This document shows positions 15,576 through 24,963 of a stretch of DNA of 64,000 nucleotides, piece after piece (the stretch's first letter is position 1; every line of letters starts with the position of its first letter). Below the pieces are notes generated by a model, which saw only the letters and a program-made list of their open reading frames with translations, was not told where the DNA came from and did no database searches. This DNA is from Halorubrum tebenquichense DSM 14210 (GTDB taxonomy: Archaea; Halobacteriota; Halobacteria; Halobacteriales; Haloferacaceae): NCBI RefSeq assembly GCF_000337415.1, contig NZ_AOJD01000077.1:37225-101224 (forward strand). The letters run 5' to 3'. Position numbers and translations under genes: made by a program.

Positions 15576-16670
15576 TCACTCGCTCGTCCGAACGCCGGCG
15601 ACCTCGAACCGTGCCCCGCCGTCCGCCGACTCTTTGAGACCGATCTCCCACCCGTGTGCGTCCGCAATCTCGTCGACGATCGCCAGCCCAAACCCGGTTC
15701 CGTCTCCCGTCGTCGTGTGACCCCATTCGAAGACGGTCTCCCGGTCCTCCGGCGGGACTCCCGTCCCGTTGTCCTCGACGTAAAATCCACGCTGTCCTTC
15801 CTCGTCCAGTGTGCCGACGCGGACCGTCACGTCGGAGCCACCGTGGTTGCGAGCGTTTTCGAAGAGGTTCACGAGCAGTTCGTGGAGCCGATCTCGGTCC
15901 GCTCGGAGCGTCGTCGTCGACTCGACGTCGAGAATCGCCGGGTCCATCTCGCAGTCGGCCCACACGTCTCGCGCGATCGTCGCCAGGTCGATTTCGGTCC
16001 GCTCGCCGACCAAATCGCCCTCGCGGGTGAGCCGAAGGAGGTCCGACAGCATCTCCTCCATGCGAGCGGCAGCGTCCTCGACGGCGTCGAAGTGCTTGGA
16101 GTCGCCCGTCTCGCGGGCGAGTTCCGCGTGACCCTGGATGATGGACAGCGGGTTCCGGAGATCGTGGGAGACAATGCCGGCGAATCGGTCGAGTCGTTCG
16201 ACCTTCTCCTCGAGCCGCTGCCGGTTCCGGGCGCGACCGGAGATATCGCGGAGCATCGCGACCATTCGGGTGGGCTCGGCATCCGTCGCGGTCTCCCCTC
16301 TCGCTGGGTCCAGTGTCGCCCCGGAGATCTCCGTCGGGATTTCGTCCCCGCCCTTCGTCAGACACATCAGGTCGTCGGTGAAGCCGGATCCCTCTGCTCT
16401 GACCTGTGAGACGAACTCCTCCCGTACCCGATCGAAGTCGTCCGGATGGATGTCTTCCGGGTTCATCGAGAGGAGCTCCTCCCGAGAGTATCCCAGTAGC
16501 TCACACGCCGTCGGGTTGACATCGACGAACGACTCGGTCTCGAAGTCGACGACCATGACGGCGTCGTTGCTGTGCTCGAAGACCTTCCGGTACCGTTCCT
16601 CGACGGGCGGTCGCCGGTCGTCCGCTGCCGACTCACGAGCGCCTCGGTCGTCGGCCGGTTCGTTACTCAT
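15576..16670 (-). CDS. PAS-domain sensor histidine kinase
   Basis: A 364-residue soluble kinase. Residues about 25-145 form a PAS domain (RYRKVFEHSNDAVMVVDFET, VNPTACELLGYSREELL, ending at a MLRDISGR PAC-like segment). The phosphoacceptor His lies in GIVSHDLRNPLSIIQGHAE. The ATP-binding domain has the N box LVNLFENARNHG, the G1 box VEDNGTGVPPEDRE, and the G2 box GDGTGFGLAIVDEIADAHGW. There is no membrane segment, so it should sense a cytosolic signal such as redox state or oxygen. No response regulator gene is next to it, which is usual for orphan haloarchaeal kinases. Confidence 0.88.
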   Translation of the reverse strand: MSNEPADDRGARESAADDRRPPVEERYRKVFEHSNDAVMVVDFETESFVDVNPTACELLGYSREELLSMNPEDIHPDDFDRVREEFVSQVRAEGSGFTDDLMCLTKGGDEIPTEISGATLDPARGETATDAEPTRMVAMLRDISGRARNRQRLEEKVERLDRFAGIVSHDLRNPLSIIQGHAELARETGDSKHFDAVEDAAARMEEMLSDLLRLTREGDLVGERTEIDLATIARDVWADCEMDPAILDVESTTTLRADRDRLHELLVNLFENARNHGGSDVTVRVGTLDEEGQRGFYVEDNGTGVPPEDRETVFEWGHTTTGDGTGFGLAIVDEIADAHGWEIGLKESADGGARFEVAGVRTSE

Positions 16671-16895
16671 GTGTCGGGTCCCCCCCTGGAGCGCTCGGCC
16701 GGTCGCGGTCCTCCGAGCCGAACGACGAAGTGACCACCACCGGACGGTATAGCGACCGAGTTCGTTCTCTATTGATAAAATACCCGTCGGTCACTGTCGG
16801 CCCGTCCCTTCGACCGAGCGTCGTTCCCGGACGGCACGGTCCGCACCGGCTGACCACTCCGGAGCCCGGCTCGACCGATCCGCCGCGGCTCCGGC

Positions 16896-17042
16896 TCACT
16901 CCGGCTTCCGGGCGTCCTCGTCGATGAACTCTCCGCAGGTGAGACAGTACTCGCGCTCTTCTTTCAGTTCCGAGGGTTCGATTATCGCGAGCCGGCTCTC
17001 CGTCTCGTCGCCGCAGGTCGGGCACGTGGCGTCTCCGCTCAT
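16896..17042 (-). CDS. small zinc-ribbon protein (48 aa)
   Basis: A short frame from ATG at 17042 to TGA at 16896 encodes MSGDATCPTCGDETESRLAI and, 22 residues later, YCLTCGEFIDEDARKPE. The two CxxC pairs form a zinc ribbon. Haloarchaea express many such micro-proteins, and some affect motility or biofilm formation, but the role here is unknown. It lies 22 bases downstream of the stop of the C2H2 protein at 17065-17199 in the same direction, suggesting a two-gene unit. Confidence 0.7.
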   Translation of the reverse strand: MSGDATCPTCGDETESRLAIIEPSELKEEREYCLTCGEFIDEDARKPE

Positions 17043-17064
17043 CGTTCAGTGCGTCGATCCTCCG

Positions 17065-17199
17065 TCACTCCTCGTCTCCGAACTTCTCCTCGTACGCGTC
17101 GGGGTGGTTCTCCTTGGCGTGGTCTTTCAGCTCGTCGAGCGTGTCGAACGTCGCGCCGCAGTTACAGGCGTGAACGTCGCCCTCGTCATGGTCTGACAT
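17065..17199 (-). CDS. small C2H2 zinc-finger protein (44 aa)
   Basis: From ATG at 17199 the product is [20 protein letters not shown] followed by [20 protein letters not shown]. Cys-x-Cys with two His spaced four apart (HAKENH) is a compact C2H2-type finger. The ORF can be extended to 17280 but the extension is basic and crosses an AT-rich promoter-like stretch (17208-17233, containing TATAATTAAATA), so the internal ATG is chosen. It is likely transcribed with the zinc-ribbon gene downstream. Confidence 0.75.
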   Translation of the reverse strand: MSDHDEGDVHACNCGATFDTLDELKDHAKENHPDAYEEKFGDEE

Positions 17200-17302
17200 C
17201 GCATCTGATAATGTGCGGACTATAATTAAATACCCTCGGCGGAAGTGTGTCTCAACCGCGCTCCTGGGAAAGCTAATCACAGCTCCGGGGTCACGACCGA
17301 CT

Positions 17303-18109
17303 ATGTCTCAGAGATCACGCAACTCCGACGAACAGGTCGACCGGGGGGTACAGACCGATCGAGAGAGCCAGACCGAGTCGGACGGTCGCGATGATCCGGA
17401 CGACGACCCACCGCTCTCGACGTTGACGACGGAGCACGCGAAGCTCCTGTCGGAGATCGGGACGGAACTGAGCGAGTCCGGCGACGCGATCGACTCGTTG
17501 TCTCGCGGCGCTGCGGAGGCGAACGCGTCCAGTTCCGACACGGCCTCGTTGGCAGAGACGGCGCGGGGGTCGGCCCGCGACGCGACCGACGACGTCGACG
17601 AGGCCCAAGTCGCGGCCGCCGCGGCCGAAAAGAAGTTGGAGGCGCTCCGTGAGACCGTCACGGAGATCGACGACATCGTCGAGATGTTGAACGAGATCGC
17701 CGACCAGACGAATATGCTCGCGCTCAACGCGTCGATCGAGGCTGCCCGCGTCGGCGAGGCGGGGTCGGGCTTCGCCGTCGTCGCCGACGAGGTCAAGGAC
17801 CTCGCCGAGCAGGCCCAAGAGCGGGCGACCGAGATCGAGGCGACCGTCGAAGAGGTCCGGTCGACCGCAGACGAGACGATAGATCAGATCGAGACCGTCG
17901 ACACGCGGACCGACACCGCGGCGGCGTCGATCACGGATGCCGTGGACGACTTGGACGGGATCGCCGACAGCGCAGTTCGAACCTCGGAGAACGTCGACGA
18001 TGTGACCGAAACAACGCAGGCGTACGCGGACGACCTCGACGGGATCGCCAGAGACGTGATCGACGCGATCAGTCAGGCGAACGAGATCGACGAGCGGACG
18101 GACGGGTAG
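17303..18109 (+). CDS. soluble methyl-accepting chemotaxis-like transducer
   Basis: A 268-residue, very acidic protein with no transmembrane segment and no HAMP or PAS domain. The first 40 residues look disordered. The rest is a long coiled coil containing the highly conserved signalling hairpin of MCPs, seen as [20 protein letters not shown] followed by [16 protein letters not shown] (about residues 155-190). Cytosolic transducers in haloarchaea usually carry a sensor domain, so this one either senses through a partner or is a minimal transducer. The coiled coil on each side of the hairpin is shorter than in full-length Htr proteins. Start ATG at 17303 follows a GC-rich spacer. Confidence 0.8.
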   Translation: MSQRSRNSDEQVDRGVQTDRESQTESDGRDDPDDDPPLSTLTTEHAKLLSEIGTELSESGDAIDSLSRGAAEANASSSDTASLAETARGSARDATDDVDEAQVAAAAAEKKLEALRETVTEIDDIVEMLNEIADQTNMLALNASIEAARVGEAGSGFAVVADEVKDLAEQAQERATEIEATVEEVRSTADETIDQIETVDTRTDTAAASITDAVDDLDGIADSAVRTSENVDDVTETTQAYADDLDGIARDVIDAISQANEIDERTDG

Positions 18110-18198
18110 GTCGCGTGTGGTAGTGCGCACGTATCGACGGAACTCGTCCTAACGGATCCACCGACTGCCGTCTCAGGCTTCCGGTTTCCCGTCCATCG

Positions 18199-20253
18199 TC
18201 ACTCGGACGTTCCGTCCGGTGCGAGCCCGAACGCCTCGTCGCGGACGTGGTTCTCGACGAGCAGGAGGTACGTCGCTTGGCTCCACTGGAGGTTCGAGTT
18301 CCACCGGACCCGCCCGCTTCCGTCGACGCGCTCGGGCAGCAGGCCGGCGGTCGTCGTCCACTCGCGGGCGTCCTCGAACACGTGGTCGGCGACCGCGTCG
18401 GGGTCGTGTCCGCCGAGCCGGCGCGCGACATCGGCGTACGCCTCACAGAGCGGCCACCCGCCGTCCTCGACGGTCCCGGTTGGGGTGTAGCGGTCGCCGG
18501 GATAGCGACCGAGACAGGGGGTATCGCCCGCGACCCACGCCTCGTCGTCGGTAGCGGCGAGGGTCGCGGCGACGGCGTCGCCCTCCGCGTCGACGACGTT
18601 CCACGGCCAGACGCTCATGAACGCGGCCGCGTCGGGCCGGGCGTCGGCCGGCGGGTCAGACGGGGTCTCCGGGCTGTCCGCGGTGACGAGCGCGTCGCCG
18701 TACGGCGTGGATTTGAAACAGTACTTTTCGAAGTTGCTCGCCCACACGGCCGCCCGCTCGCGGCACTCCTCCGCGAACGTATCATCGCCGTGCGCGTCGG
18801 CGAGCTCGCCCATCGCGCGCAGTCCCGCGATCGCCGCGGCCGTGCCCTCGGTGCTGTGCCCCCAGATCTCTTCCCACGGATCTTGGTGCTTCTCCGGGAA
18901 GCCGTAGCCGTTGTCGTACGAAAGCAGGAACTCGGCCGCCCGTCGAGACATGTCGTAGTGCTCGTCCAGCAGGTCGTCGTCGCCGGTCTCACGCCAGACG
19001 AGCCAGTGGGCGTATATCGGCCCGCCAACCTGATCCAGTTGGAGCGCTCGCCAGTGGGGTTCTCCGGTGACGAAGTAGTTCTGCCACCACGTTCCGTGCC
19101 GGTCGATCCCGCGGTCGTCGACGACGTCACCGGTGATCTGGTTCTCGTCGAACCACCGGAGCGCGAGCCGCGCCTCCCGTTCGGCTCCCGCCGCGATCAG
19201 CGCCTGTGTGATGATCACCTGATCGCGCGGCCAAATGAACTTGTACGTCATGTCGCTCGGCTTGAACGCGCCCGCGATGACGCCGCAGCAGCCGTCCTGC
19301 GCGCACTTCATCGCCGTCAGAGACCGCTCGTACAGGTCGTTGACGGCGGGGTCGTCGGTCGGGCCGTCCGAGACCGTCTCGTGCCACTCCTCCCACGCCG
19401 CCGCGAACGACTCTCGCTCCGACTCGTACCCTCTGTCGAGGAGTTCCAGCGCGTGTTCGACCGCCGAATCCTCGCCGTAGCCGAAGCCGACAGCCGTGAG
19501 CCACGACGCCGCGTCGGTCTCGCCGACGTACAGCCCGACGCCCACGTCGAGGTTCCCCTCGGCCCGTTCGTTGTCGTCGACGAACCCGTCGTTCCCCTCG
19601 TAGATGTCCGCCCACGCGCTCCGGTCCGGCCCGGCCGCGACGCCGGTGTGACCGATCCGTCGGCCGTCGAATCTCCGGCCCTCGTCGCGCTCCTGCGCGA
19701 GCGCCAGCCACCGGTCACCGTCGGTCGCAACGATCAGCTCCGCGCCGTCCCGCTCCGTGACGAACGCCTCCTGGACCGCGTTGGGATCCTCGTGGTCGTG
19801 CCCGTGAATGCCGAGGTCGGCGACGGTGTAGAACGTCCGCTCCGCGACCGTCTCGAACTCCGCGTCGGTCCGGATCAGGAGTCCGCAGGTGTCGACGCTC
19901 CCGACGACTCGCTGCGTGATCGTCCCCGTCGACCCCGGCTCCTCGAAGCGGTTCTCAAGGGTTATCTCCGGGACGCGGCTCGACGCGTACGACACGTCGC
20001 CCTCGACGGCGTCGTCTCTGGCGTCTAAGGTGTGCTCTTCGTCGGCGTTCCACGCGAGCGCGTGGAGGTCGTAGAACAGCTCGACGTCCGACCGGAACGC
20101 CGACGTCTCCTCGATGATCGCCCCGTGACGGTCGCGCTCGGAGTCGTCGTAGCTGTTCGCCGTCAACAAGACGTTCGCGCCCTCCTCGCGCGGCGCGCTG
20201 AGGATTGCGTCCTTGTCGCTCGGGACCGACGGCGCGTTGGATTCAACGGGCAT
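18199..20253 (-). CDS. glycoside hydrolase family 15 (glucoamylase-type)
   Basis: A 684-residue protein. The N-terminal half (residues 1-300) is a beta-rich domain as in archaeal/bacterial glucoamylases. The C-terminal (alpha/alpha)6 barrel carries the GH15 signatures DMTYKFIWPRDQVIITQAL, HWRALQLDQVGGPIYAHW, GFPEKHQDPWEEIWGHSTEG (general acid Glu expected in the WEE segment) and GRVRWNSNLQWSQATYLLL near the end. GH15 enzymes release glucose from alpha-glucans or trehalose. No signal peptide is present, so it probably acts on intracellular alpha-glucan or trehalose. ATG at 20253 is preferred; an upstream extension to 20319 is less likely. Confidence 0.9.
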   Translation of the reverse strand: MPVESNAPSVPSDKDAILSAPREEGANVLLTANSYDDSERDRHGAIIEETSAFRSDVELFYDLHALAWNADEEHTLDARDDAVEGDVSYASSRVPEITLENRFEEPGSTGTITQRVVGSVDTCGLLIRTDAEFETVAERTFYTVADLGIHGHDHEDPNAVQEAFVTERDGAELIVATDGDRWLALAQERDEGRRFDGRRIGHTGVAAGPDRSAWADIYEGNDGFVDDNERAEGNLDVGVGLYVGETDAASWLTAVGFGYGEDSAVEHALELLDRGYESERESFAAAWEEWHETVSDGPTDDPAVNDLYERSLTAMKCAQDGCCGVIAGAFKPSDMTYKFIWPRDQVIITQALIAAGAEREARLALRWFDENQITGDVVDDRGIDRHGTWWQNYFVTGEPHWRALQLDQVGGPIYAHWLVWRETGDDDLLDEHYDMSRRAAEFLLSYDNGYGFPEKHQDPWEEIWGHSTEGTAAAIAGLRAMGELADAHGDDTFAEECRERAAVWASNFEKYCFKSTPYGDALVTADSPETPSDPPADARPDAAAFMSVWPWNVVDAEGDAVAATLAATDDEAWVAGDTPCLGRYPGDRYTPTGTVEDGGWPLCEAYADVARRLGGHDPDAVADHVFEDAREWTTTAGLLPERVDGSGRVRWNSNLQWSQATYLLLVENHVRDEAFGLAPDGTSE

Positions 20254-20417
20254 GGTCGATAGACGACGAAGGAGCGGATAAAGACGTGGCGAGCGTGTAT
20301 CTGCGTTACCATTCGGCACGGAGAGACGAGTTCGGTTCGTCGCTCGGTGACCCGTCGGTAACCCGCTTACCGTCCGGTTCGGGAAGAGGTATGTCCTCGC
20401 AGGGCGTACTCCCGTCT

Positions 20418-20762
20418 ATGTCATCTGACGCGGCTTCTGGAAACGACACTGGAGCGGGCGGAATCGCGGACGTGGAGAGTGCGGAGTCGTTCCGCGAGAC
20501 CGTCGCGAACAACGAACAGGTCGTCGTCGACTACTTCGCAGACTGGTGTGGCCCCTGTAAGCAGCAGACGCCCATCCTCGAAGAGCTCGCAGGTACCATC
20601 GACGCGCCGGTGCTCGGCGTTGACACCGACGAGCACAACGACCTCGCCGCGGAGGCGGGCGTCCGGTCGATTCCCACGGTCGCGATCTATCGCGACGGCG
20701 AGGAAGTCGAGCGGTTCGTCGGCGTGACGGGCGCCGACGAGATCCGGGCCGTACTGGAATAG
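20418..20762 (+). CDS. thioredoxin
   Basis: A 114-residue protein with the thioredoxin core VVVDYFADWCGPCKQQTPIL (redox pair WCGPC), VDTDEHNDLAAEAGVRSIPT (cis-Pro after SI) and AIYRDGEEVERFVGV. The 30-residue acidic N-terminal extension is common in haloarchaeal thioredoxins. An in-frame ATG at 20391 (after GAGGT) would add nine residues. It should act as a general protein disulfide reductant. It is divergent from the glucoamylase gene, with about 165 bases between starts. Confidence 0.88.
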   Translation: MSSDAASGNDTGAGGIADVESAESFRETVANNEQVVVDYFADWCGPCKQQTPILEELAGTIDAPVLGVDTDEHNDLAAEAGVRSIPTVAIYRDGEEVERFVGVTGADEIRAVLE

Positions 20763-20947
20763 ATCGAGACGGCGCCGAATCGACGTCCTCCCCGTTCCGA
20801 AGCACGTCGAGAGGGATCCGCCGAGTCGGGGGACGAATTCCAGAAAGCGGTCCCGCCAAGGGGGGCTGACCGCCGCCCCCAACCGTCGAGGCTTCGGCTC
20901 GCTACCGTCGGGGTCGACCGACGACGCCGGCGGCCGCCGGTCGGGGA

Positions 20948-21127
20948 CTACTTCCCCATCCCTAACGGGTTCTTACAGTTCTTACACAGGAACAGGTCTC
21001 TGTTCCTGAAAAGCGAGAACGAACCGTCGTCCTCGACTTCGATTTCGGGCACTTCGTGACCCTCTTCAAGTTGCTCGACCGAATCGACTTCCTCACCGCA
21101 CTCGGGGCAGGTAATGGTATCAGACAT
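20948..21127 (-). CDS. small zinc-ribbon protein (59 aa)
   Basis: The frame from ATG at 21127 to TAG at 20948 encodes MSDTITCPECGEEVDSVEQL, an acidic middle with DDGSFSLFRNRDLF, and LCKNCKNPLGMGK. The two CxxC pairs, 37 residues apart, can bind zinc. An AT-rich stretch at 21138-21160 on its upstream side (TAAATAAACAATAATAAAAA) may carry the promoter. The function is unknown. Confidence 0.72.
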   Translation of the reverse strand: MSDTITCPECGEEVDSVEQLEEGHEVPEIEVEDDGSFSLFRNRDLFLCKNCKNPLGMGK

Positions 21128-21370
21128 TGGTAAACGTTAAATAAACAATAATAAAAAAGTATCGTGGACGTGTGACACTAACGCATTGTCAAGCGGCTGT
21201 CGCGACGACGCCCGCATCTGGACAGGTTTCGAGTTCGCAGACGAGTCCGACACCGACCTACGCGGGACGGTGACCGGCTGATACGAGTCTCACGTCAAAC
21301 GACCGTCACGCCCATCGCATTCCCTTCCGGTCGCGGAATCGTTAAGAGACGGCGACCGGCATCGGACACT

Positions 21371-22777
21371 ATGCCCACACACGTGGCGGTCGTCGGTGCG
21401 TACGGAAGCGCAGGCGCGGCTGTGGCCGAGCGGCTCGCGGACGACCCGGAGATCACGTTGACGCTTATTGACGACGGCGAGCCGGGCGGCGGCCTCTGTA
21501 TCCTCCGCGGTTGTATGCCCTCGAAGGAGGTTCTCTCCGCCGCTGAGCATCGGTTCGCCGCCCGTCACGACGACCGACTCACGGGAGCGATGCCGGACGT
21601 CGACCTCGAGGCCGTCGTCAGCCGCAAGAACGAACACACGTCGAACTTCGCGGCGCATCGTCGCGCTGCGGTCGAAAGACTCACCGAACGCGACGGCGTC
21701 AGCTTCGTTCACGACACCGCGCGGTTCGTCGACGACGGTCGGCTCGCCGTCGGCGAGCGGACGATCGATCCGGATTACGTGGTGATCGCCACCGGCTCGA
21801 CGACGAGGCTCCCCTCGCTCCCCGGAATCGACGACGTCGAGGTGCTGACGAGCGCGGACGTGCTCGACGCCACGTCGTTCGGCGACTCGGGCGTCGTCAT
21901 GGGGTTCGGCTACGTCGGCATGGAGCTCGTGCCGTACCTCAGCGAGGCCGCGGGGATGGACCTGACCGTGATCGAACACGACGAGCGACCGCTCGACGAG
22001 GCGGACGCCCCGTTCGGCGACGCGCTCCTCGAGTATTACCGGGACGCCTTCGACATCGACGTGCTCACGCGGACCGACGAACAGCGGGTCGAACCCACCG
22101 AATCAGGCGGCGTCAGGCTTCACGTTACGCGTGACGGCGTCGAAGAGACGGTCGAGGCCGACCAGCTGTTCGCGTTCACCGGTCGTCGCCCGACGCTCGA
22201 TCGGCTGGGGCTCGACGAGACGGGCCTCGGCCCCGGTCGGGGATGGGTCGAGGCGACAATGCAGGCCCGCGACGACGACCGAGTCTTCGTCGCGGGCGAC
22301 GCCAACGGCAGGGAGCCGATCCTCCACGTCGCGAAAGAGCAGGGGTTCGTTACCGCGACGAACGTTCGAAACCACCGCGACGGGGAGCCACTCGAGGAGT
22401 ACGCCAACGTCCATCACCACGTGGTGTTCTCGGGACTGGGCGTCCTGCCGTTCGCTCGGGTCGGTCACTCGGCGGCCTCGGCCGAGGCGGCGGACCTCGA
22501 TCACCTGGTCGTCACCCGCGACGCGTCGAGTGACGGCGTGTTCAAGACGAAGAACGTCCCGGAGGGTCTCGCCCGGCTCGTCGTCGGGACCGACGGGACC
22601 GTCCTCGGCTATCAGGGCCTCCACTACCACGCCGACGCGATGGCCAAGACGATGCAGGTGATCGTCGAGACGGGACTGGACGTGCGGGAGGTTCCCGACC
22701 GAGCGTATCACCCGACGACGCCCGAGATACTCGACGGACTGTTCCGGGAGGCGGTAACTGCCCTCTCGGAGGAGTAA
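21371..22777 (+). CDS. FAD-dependent pyridine nucleotide-disulfide oxidoreductase (dihydrolipoamide dehydrogenase-like)
   Basis: A 468-residue enzyme with an FAD motif VAVVGAYGSAGAAVAERL, redox-active C43 and C48 (GLCILRGCMPSK), a second nucleotide motif VVMGFGYVGMEL, the FAD-binding RVFVAGDANG, and a dimerisation domain ending TTPEILDGLFREAV. The last is like the His-Pro-Thr segment of the family (YHPTTPE). It belongs to the lipoamide dehydrogenase/mercuric reductase group but has no C-terminal Cys pair, so it is not a mercuric reductase. The substrate is not clear: lipoamide, bis-gamma-glutamylcystine or an unusual disulfide are possible. It is one of three such enzymes in the window, alongside merA and 46354-47814. 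Confidence 0.82.
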   Translation: MPTHVAVVGAYGSAGAAVAERLADDPEITLTLIDDGEPGGGLCILRGCMPSKEVLSAAEHRFAARHDDRLTGAMPDVDLEAVVSRKNEHTSNFAAHRRAAVERLTERDGVSFVHDTARFVDDGRLAVGERTIDPDYVVIATGSTTRLPSLPGIDDVEVLTSADVLDATSFGDSGVVMGFGYVGMELVPYLSEAAGMDLTVIEHDERPLDEADAPFGDALLEYYRDAFDIDVLTRTDEQRVEPTESGGVRLHVTRDGVEETVEADQLFAFTGRRPTLDRLGLDETGLGPGRGWVEATMQARDDDRVFVAGDANGREPILHVAKEQGFVTATNVRNHRDGEPLEEYANVHHHVVFSGLGVLPFARVGHSAASAEAADLDHLVVTRDASSDGVFKTKNVPEGLARLVVGTDGTVLGYQGLHYHADAMAKTMQVIVETGLDVREVPDRAYHPTTPEILDGLFREAVTALSEE

Positions 22778-22853
22778 ACCGGGTCGTTTCGCCGCTGTCA
22801 CCCTCGCGATTCCGCGGAAAAATAATAACTCGTCGTTACTTAGTTGTGATACG

Positions 22854-22964
22854 GTGACAAACGACACATCAGACGAACCGTACGTTTGTGCGATCTGTGA
22901 CGAACCGTTCGAGACCGAGTCCGAACTGACGCGTCACGTCCGTGACGTCGGTATCGTCGACTGA
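22854..22964 (+). CDS. small C2H2 zinc-finger protein (36 aa)
   Basis: GTG at 22854 opens a 36-codon frame reading MTNDTSDEPYVCAICDEPFE then TESELTRHVRDVGIVD. The CxxC and a following His give an incomplete finger: only one His is visible, so the second ligand may be Asp or absent. It begins 77 bases after the oxidoreductase stop, with an AT-rich stretch (AAAAATAATAACTCG) about 30 bases upstream. Confidence 0.55.
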   Translation: MTNDTSDEPYVCAICDEPFETESELTRHVRDVGIVD

Positions 22965-23059
22965 GCGAGGCTCTTCAGTCGGTCGCGATGGGATCGATAC
23001 GAGAGACGAGATACACCGGCGTGCCGACGCGACCGACTGACGTTCACGGCGGGACCGAC

Positions 23060-24340
23060 TCAGCCCTCGTGGGGCCCGTTATCGTCGATCTGCGTGGCGT
23101 ACTCGCCGACCAGCCGCGCGTACGCCTCGGCGTTCCGCACGAGCGCCTCAACCGTCGTGTACTCGTCGGCCGCGTGGGCGGTATCCGTCCCGAAGCCGAA
23201 CTCCACGGTCGGAATCCCGTCGTGACGGAGGTCCTTGGCGTCGCCGCCGCCGGTCGCGCTCCGACGGTACACCCGCCCGTCGACAACGGACGCCGCCGCG
23301 GCCGCAGTCGCTTCCACCAGCGGCGAGTCGACGGGCTCGTGGCTCCCGCGACTCCACGAGACGTCGGCGATCGAGACTCCCTCGATACCCCCGAGACAGT
23401 CCCGGATCGAGCGGAGCGCGTCGCGGGTCTCGACGGTCGCGGTCAGCCGCACATCGACCTCGGCGCGCGCCGACGCCGGGACGGCGTTGACCGCGCTGCC
23501 GCCCTCGATGGTCCCGAGGTTGATCGTCGGGTACCGGAACAGGTCGCGGACGGTCTCCGCGTCGAGCTCTCCCGCGTGGAAGCCGACCGACTCCTCGACG
23601 ATCGGGGCGATCTCGGGGGCGACTTCCAGCTCGCGCGTCCCGAACTCGCGTTTCAGCCGGTCGACTGCGGCCGTCAGTCGGTCGATCGCGTTGACGCCGA
23701 GCATCGGCCGCGAGCCGTGTGCCGCCTCGCCGGTCGCCTCCAGCGTCAGCCAGATCGCGCCTCGGTCGGCGATAGACACCGCGCAACGCCCGTTCCGCGA
23801 AGTTGTCTCGCCGATGACGCAGGCGTCCGGCGCGAACTCGATCGACTCCCTGACGCTCGGCAGCCCGGCGTCGCCGTCGGTCTCCTCGTCGCTCACGAAC
23901 GCGAACCGGAGGTCGACGGGCGGTTCCGCGTCGGTCCCCGCGTACGCGAGCGCGACGTGGACCATCGCGGTGACGGCGCCTTTCATGTCGGTCGCCCCCC
24001 GGCCGTAGAGCCGGTCGCCGTCGCGCTCGCCGAGCGGGTCGCGCGACCACTCGGACGCGTCGTACGGGACCGTGTCGAGGTGGCCGACGAAACACAGCGT
24101 CCCGTCCGTCTCTCCCGGCAGCGTCGCGACGAGGTTCGGCTTCTCCGGGTCGACCGCAATCTGTTCGACGTCGACGCCGGCGTCGGTCAGCCGCGACGCG
24201 ATACACGAAGCGACCGCCGCGGTGTGACCCGGCGGGTTCGCGGTGTCGTGACTTATCAGCCTCTCCGCGGTCGAGACGAGTTCCTCTCGGTTCGCGTCGA
24301 GGTGCGTCTCGACGGCGTCAGGGAGACGTGACGACGGCAT
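23060..24340 (-). CDS. M20-family metallopeptidase/deacylase (ArgE/DapE-like)
   Basis: A 426-residue protein starting MPSSRLPDAVETHLDANREE (ATG at 24340; the longer frame upstream is a shadow of the cupin gene). The metal-binding motifs are FVGHLDTVPYD (His, Asp), GRGATDMKGAV (bridging Asp), FVSDEETDGDAG (catalytic and metal Glu) and a late ATGGGDAKDLRHDG and AHAADEY (His). Such enzymes deacylate amino acids or hydrolyse small peptides, for example N-acetylornithine or succinyl-diaminopimelate. It follows the cupin gene by 4 bases on the same strand, so the two form an operon with the cupin gene first. Confidence 0.88.
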   Translation of the reverse strand: MPSSRLPDAVETHLDANREELVSTAERLISHDTANPPGHTAAVASCIASRLTDAGVDVEQIAVDPEKPNLVATLPGETDGTLCFVGHLDTVPYDASEWSRDPLGERDGDRLYGRGATDMKGAVTAMVHVALAYAGTDAEPPVDLRFAFVSDEETDGDAGLPSVRESIEFAPDACVIGETTSRNGRCAVSIADRGAIWLTLEATGEAAHGSRPMLGVNAIDRLTAAVDRLKREFGTRELEVAPEIAPIVEESVGFHAGELDAETVRDLFRYPTINLGTIEGGSAVNAVPASARAEVDVRLTATVETRDALRSIRDCLGGIEGVSIADVSWSRGSHEPVDSPLVEATAAAAASVVDGRVYRRSATGGGDAKDLRHDGIPTVEFGFGTDTAHAADEYTTVEALVRNAEAYARLVGEYATQIDDNGPHEG

Positions 24341-24344
24341 CGGC

Positions 24345-24866
24345 TCAGGGCACCTCCCCGTCCATCGAGCCCTCGTACCACCGTCCGGTCTCGGCCCCGC
24401 ACTCGACGCACTCTGCGACGACGGCGTCCCGGCCGTTCTCGTCTCCGTCACCGTCCTCGTCCGAGACGGCGCGCAGGTCCGCGTCCGTCTCGGCGTCGCA
24501 GTCCGGACAGTACCGGAGCTTGACTTGGGTCCCGTACTCCAGCGGCGCGCCGATAGCGAGCGCCCGAACGGGCTCGTCGCCGCGGTTCCACCCGCGCTGG
24601 AACTCCCCGCGGTCGAACCGCACGATCTCGTTCGCTCCGACATCGACCGGGCCGTCCGCCGTCTCGAACGTCGCGACGCCCGAGACGACGAAAAACGCCT
24701 CCTCTTGAACTTCGTGGCTGTGGTACGCGAACGCGAAGCTGTCGCCCGGTTCCAGCTCGTAGTAGTTGACCGCGACGTCGGTCAGCCCTAACGCGTCGGT
24801 GAGCGGTCGCATCGTCGCGGCGGGCTGAACCGAGTTCTCGACATTGTCGACGCTGACGCGTTTCAT
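24345..24866 (-). CDS. cupin-domain protein with C-terminal zinc ribbon
   Basis: A 173-residue protein. Residues about 35-105 form a single cupin barrel with the motif AYHSHEVQEEAFFVVSGVA (His, His, Glu metal ligands) and later WNRGDEPVRALAIGAP. The C-terminal part carries CPDC and CVEC pairs about 35 residues apart, separated by an acidic linker (DEDGDGDENG), forming a zinc ribbon. The cupin could bind a metal and a small ligand; the function is unknown. It is the first gene of an operon with the M20 peptidase, the spacing being 4 bases. Confidence 0.8.
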   Translation of the reverse strand: MKRVSVDNVENSVQPAATMRPLTDALGLTDVAVNYYELEPGDSFAFAYHSHEVQEEAFFVVSGVATFETADGPVDVGANEIVRFDRGEFQRGWNRGDEPVRALAIGAPLEYGTQVKLRYCPDCDAETDADLRAVSDEDGDGDENGRDAVVAECVECGAETGRWYEGSMDGEVP

Positions 24867-24963
24867 GATCGGTCCTTCGTAGCCGGCCGACTAAACGGGG
24901 CGGGACGGACTGCGGGATCGGAGGGCCCCCTGCCGCCGGTCGTCCTCGACCGGTGGAGGTCGG

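Noticed and set aside
18247..20028. 593-codon open frame on the plus strand
   Set aside because: Antisense to the GH15 gene; translation is Arg/Val-rich with no family features, while the minus-strand frame shows a full glucoamylase.
20860..20880. GGGGGGC...GCCCCC hairpin downstream of thioredoxin
   Set aside because: Stem is plausible but lies about 100 bases after the stop, has no T-run and may be chance in GC-rich sequence.
21193..21281. Short plus-strand frame ending DARIWTGFEFADESDTDLRG then TVTG
   Set aside because: Acidic and protein-like, but only a TTG start, no family and about 30 residues; left uncalled.
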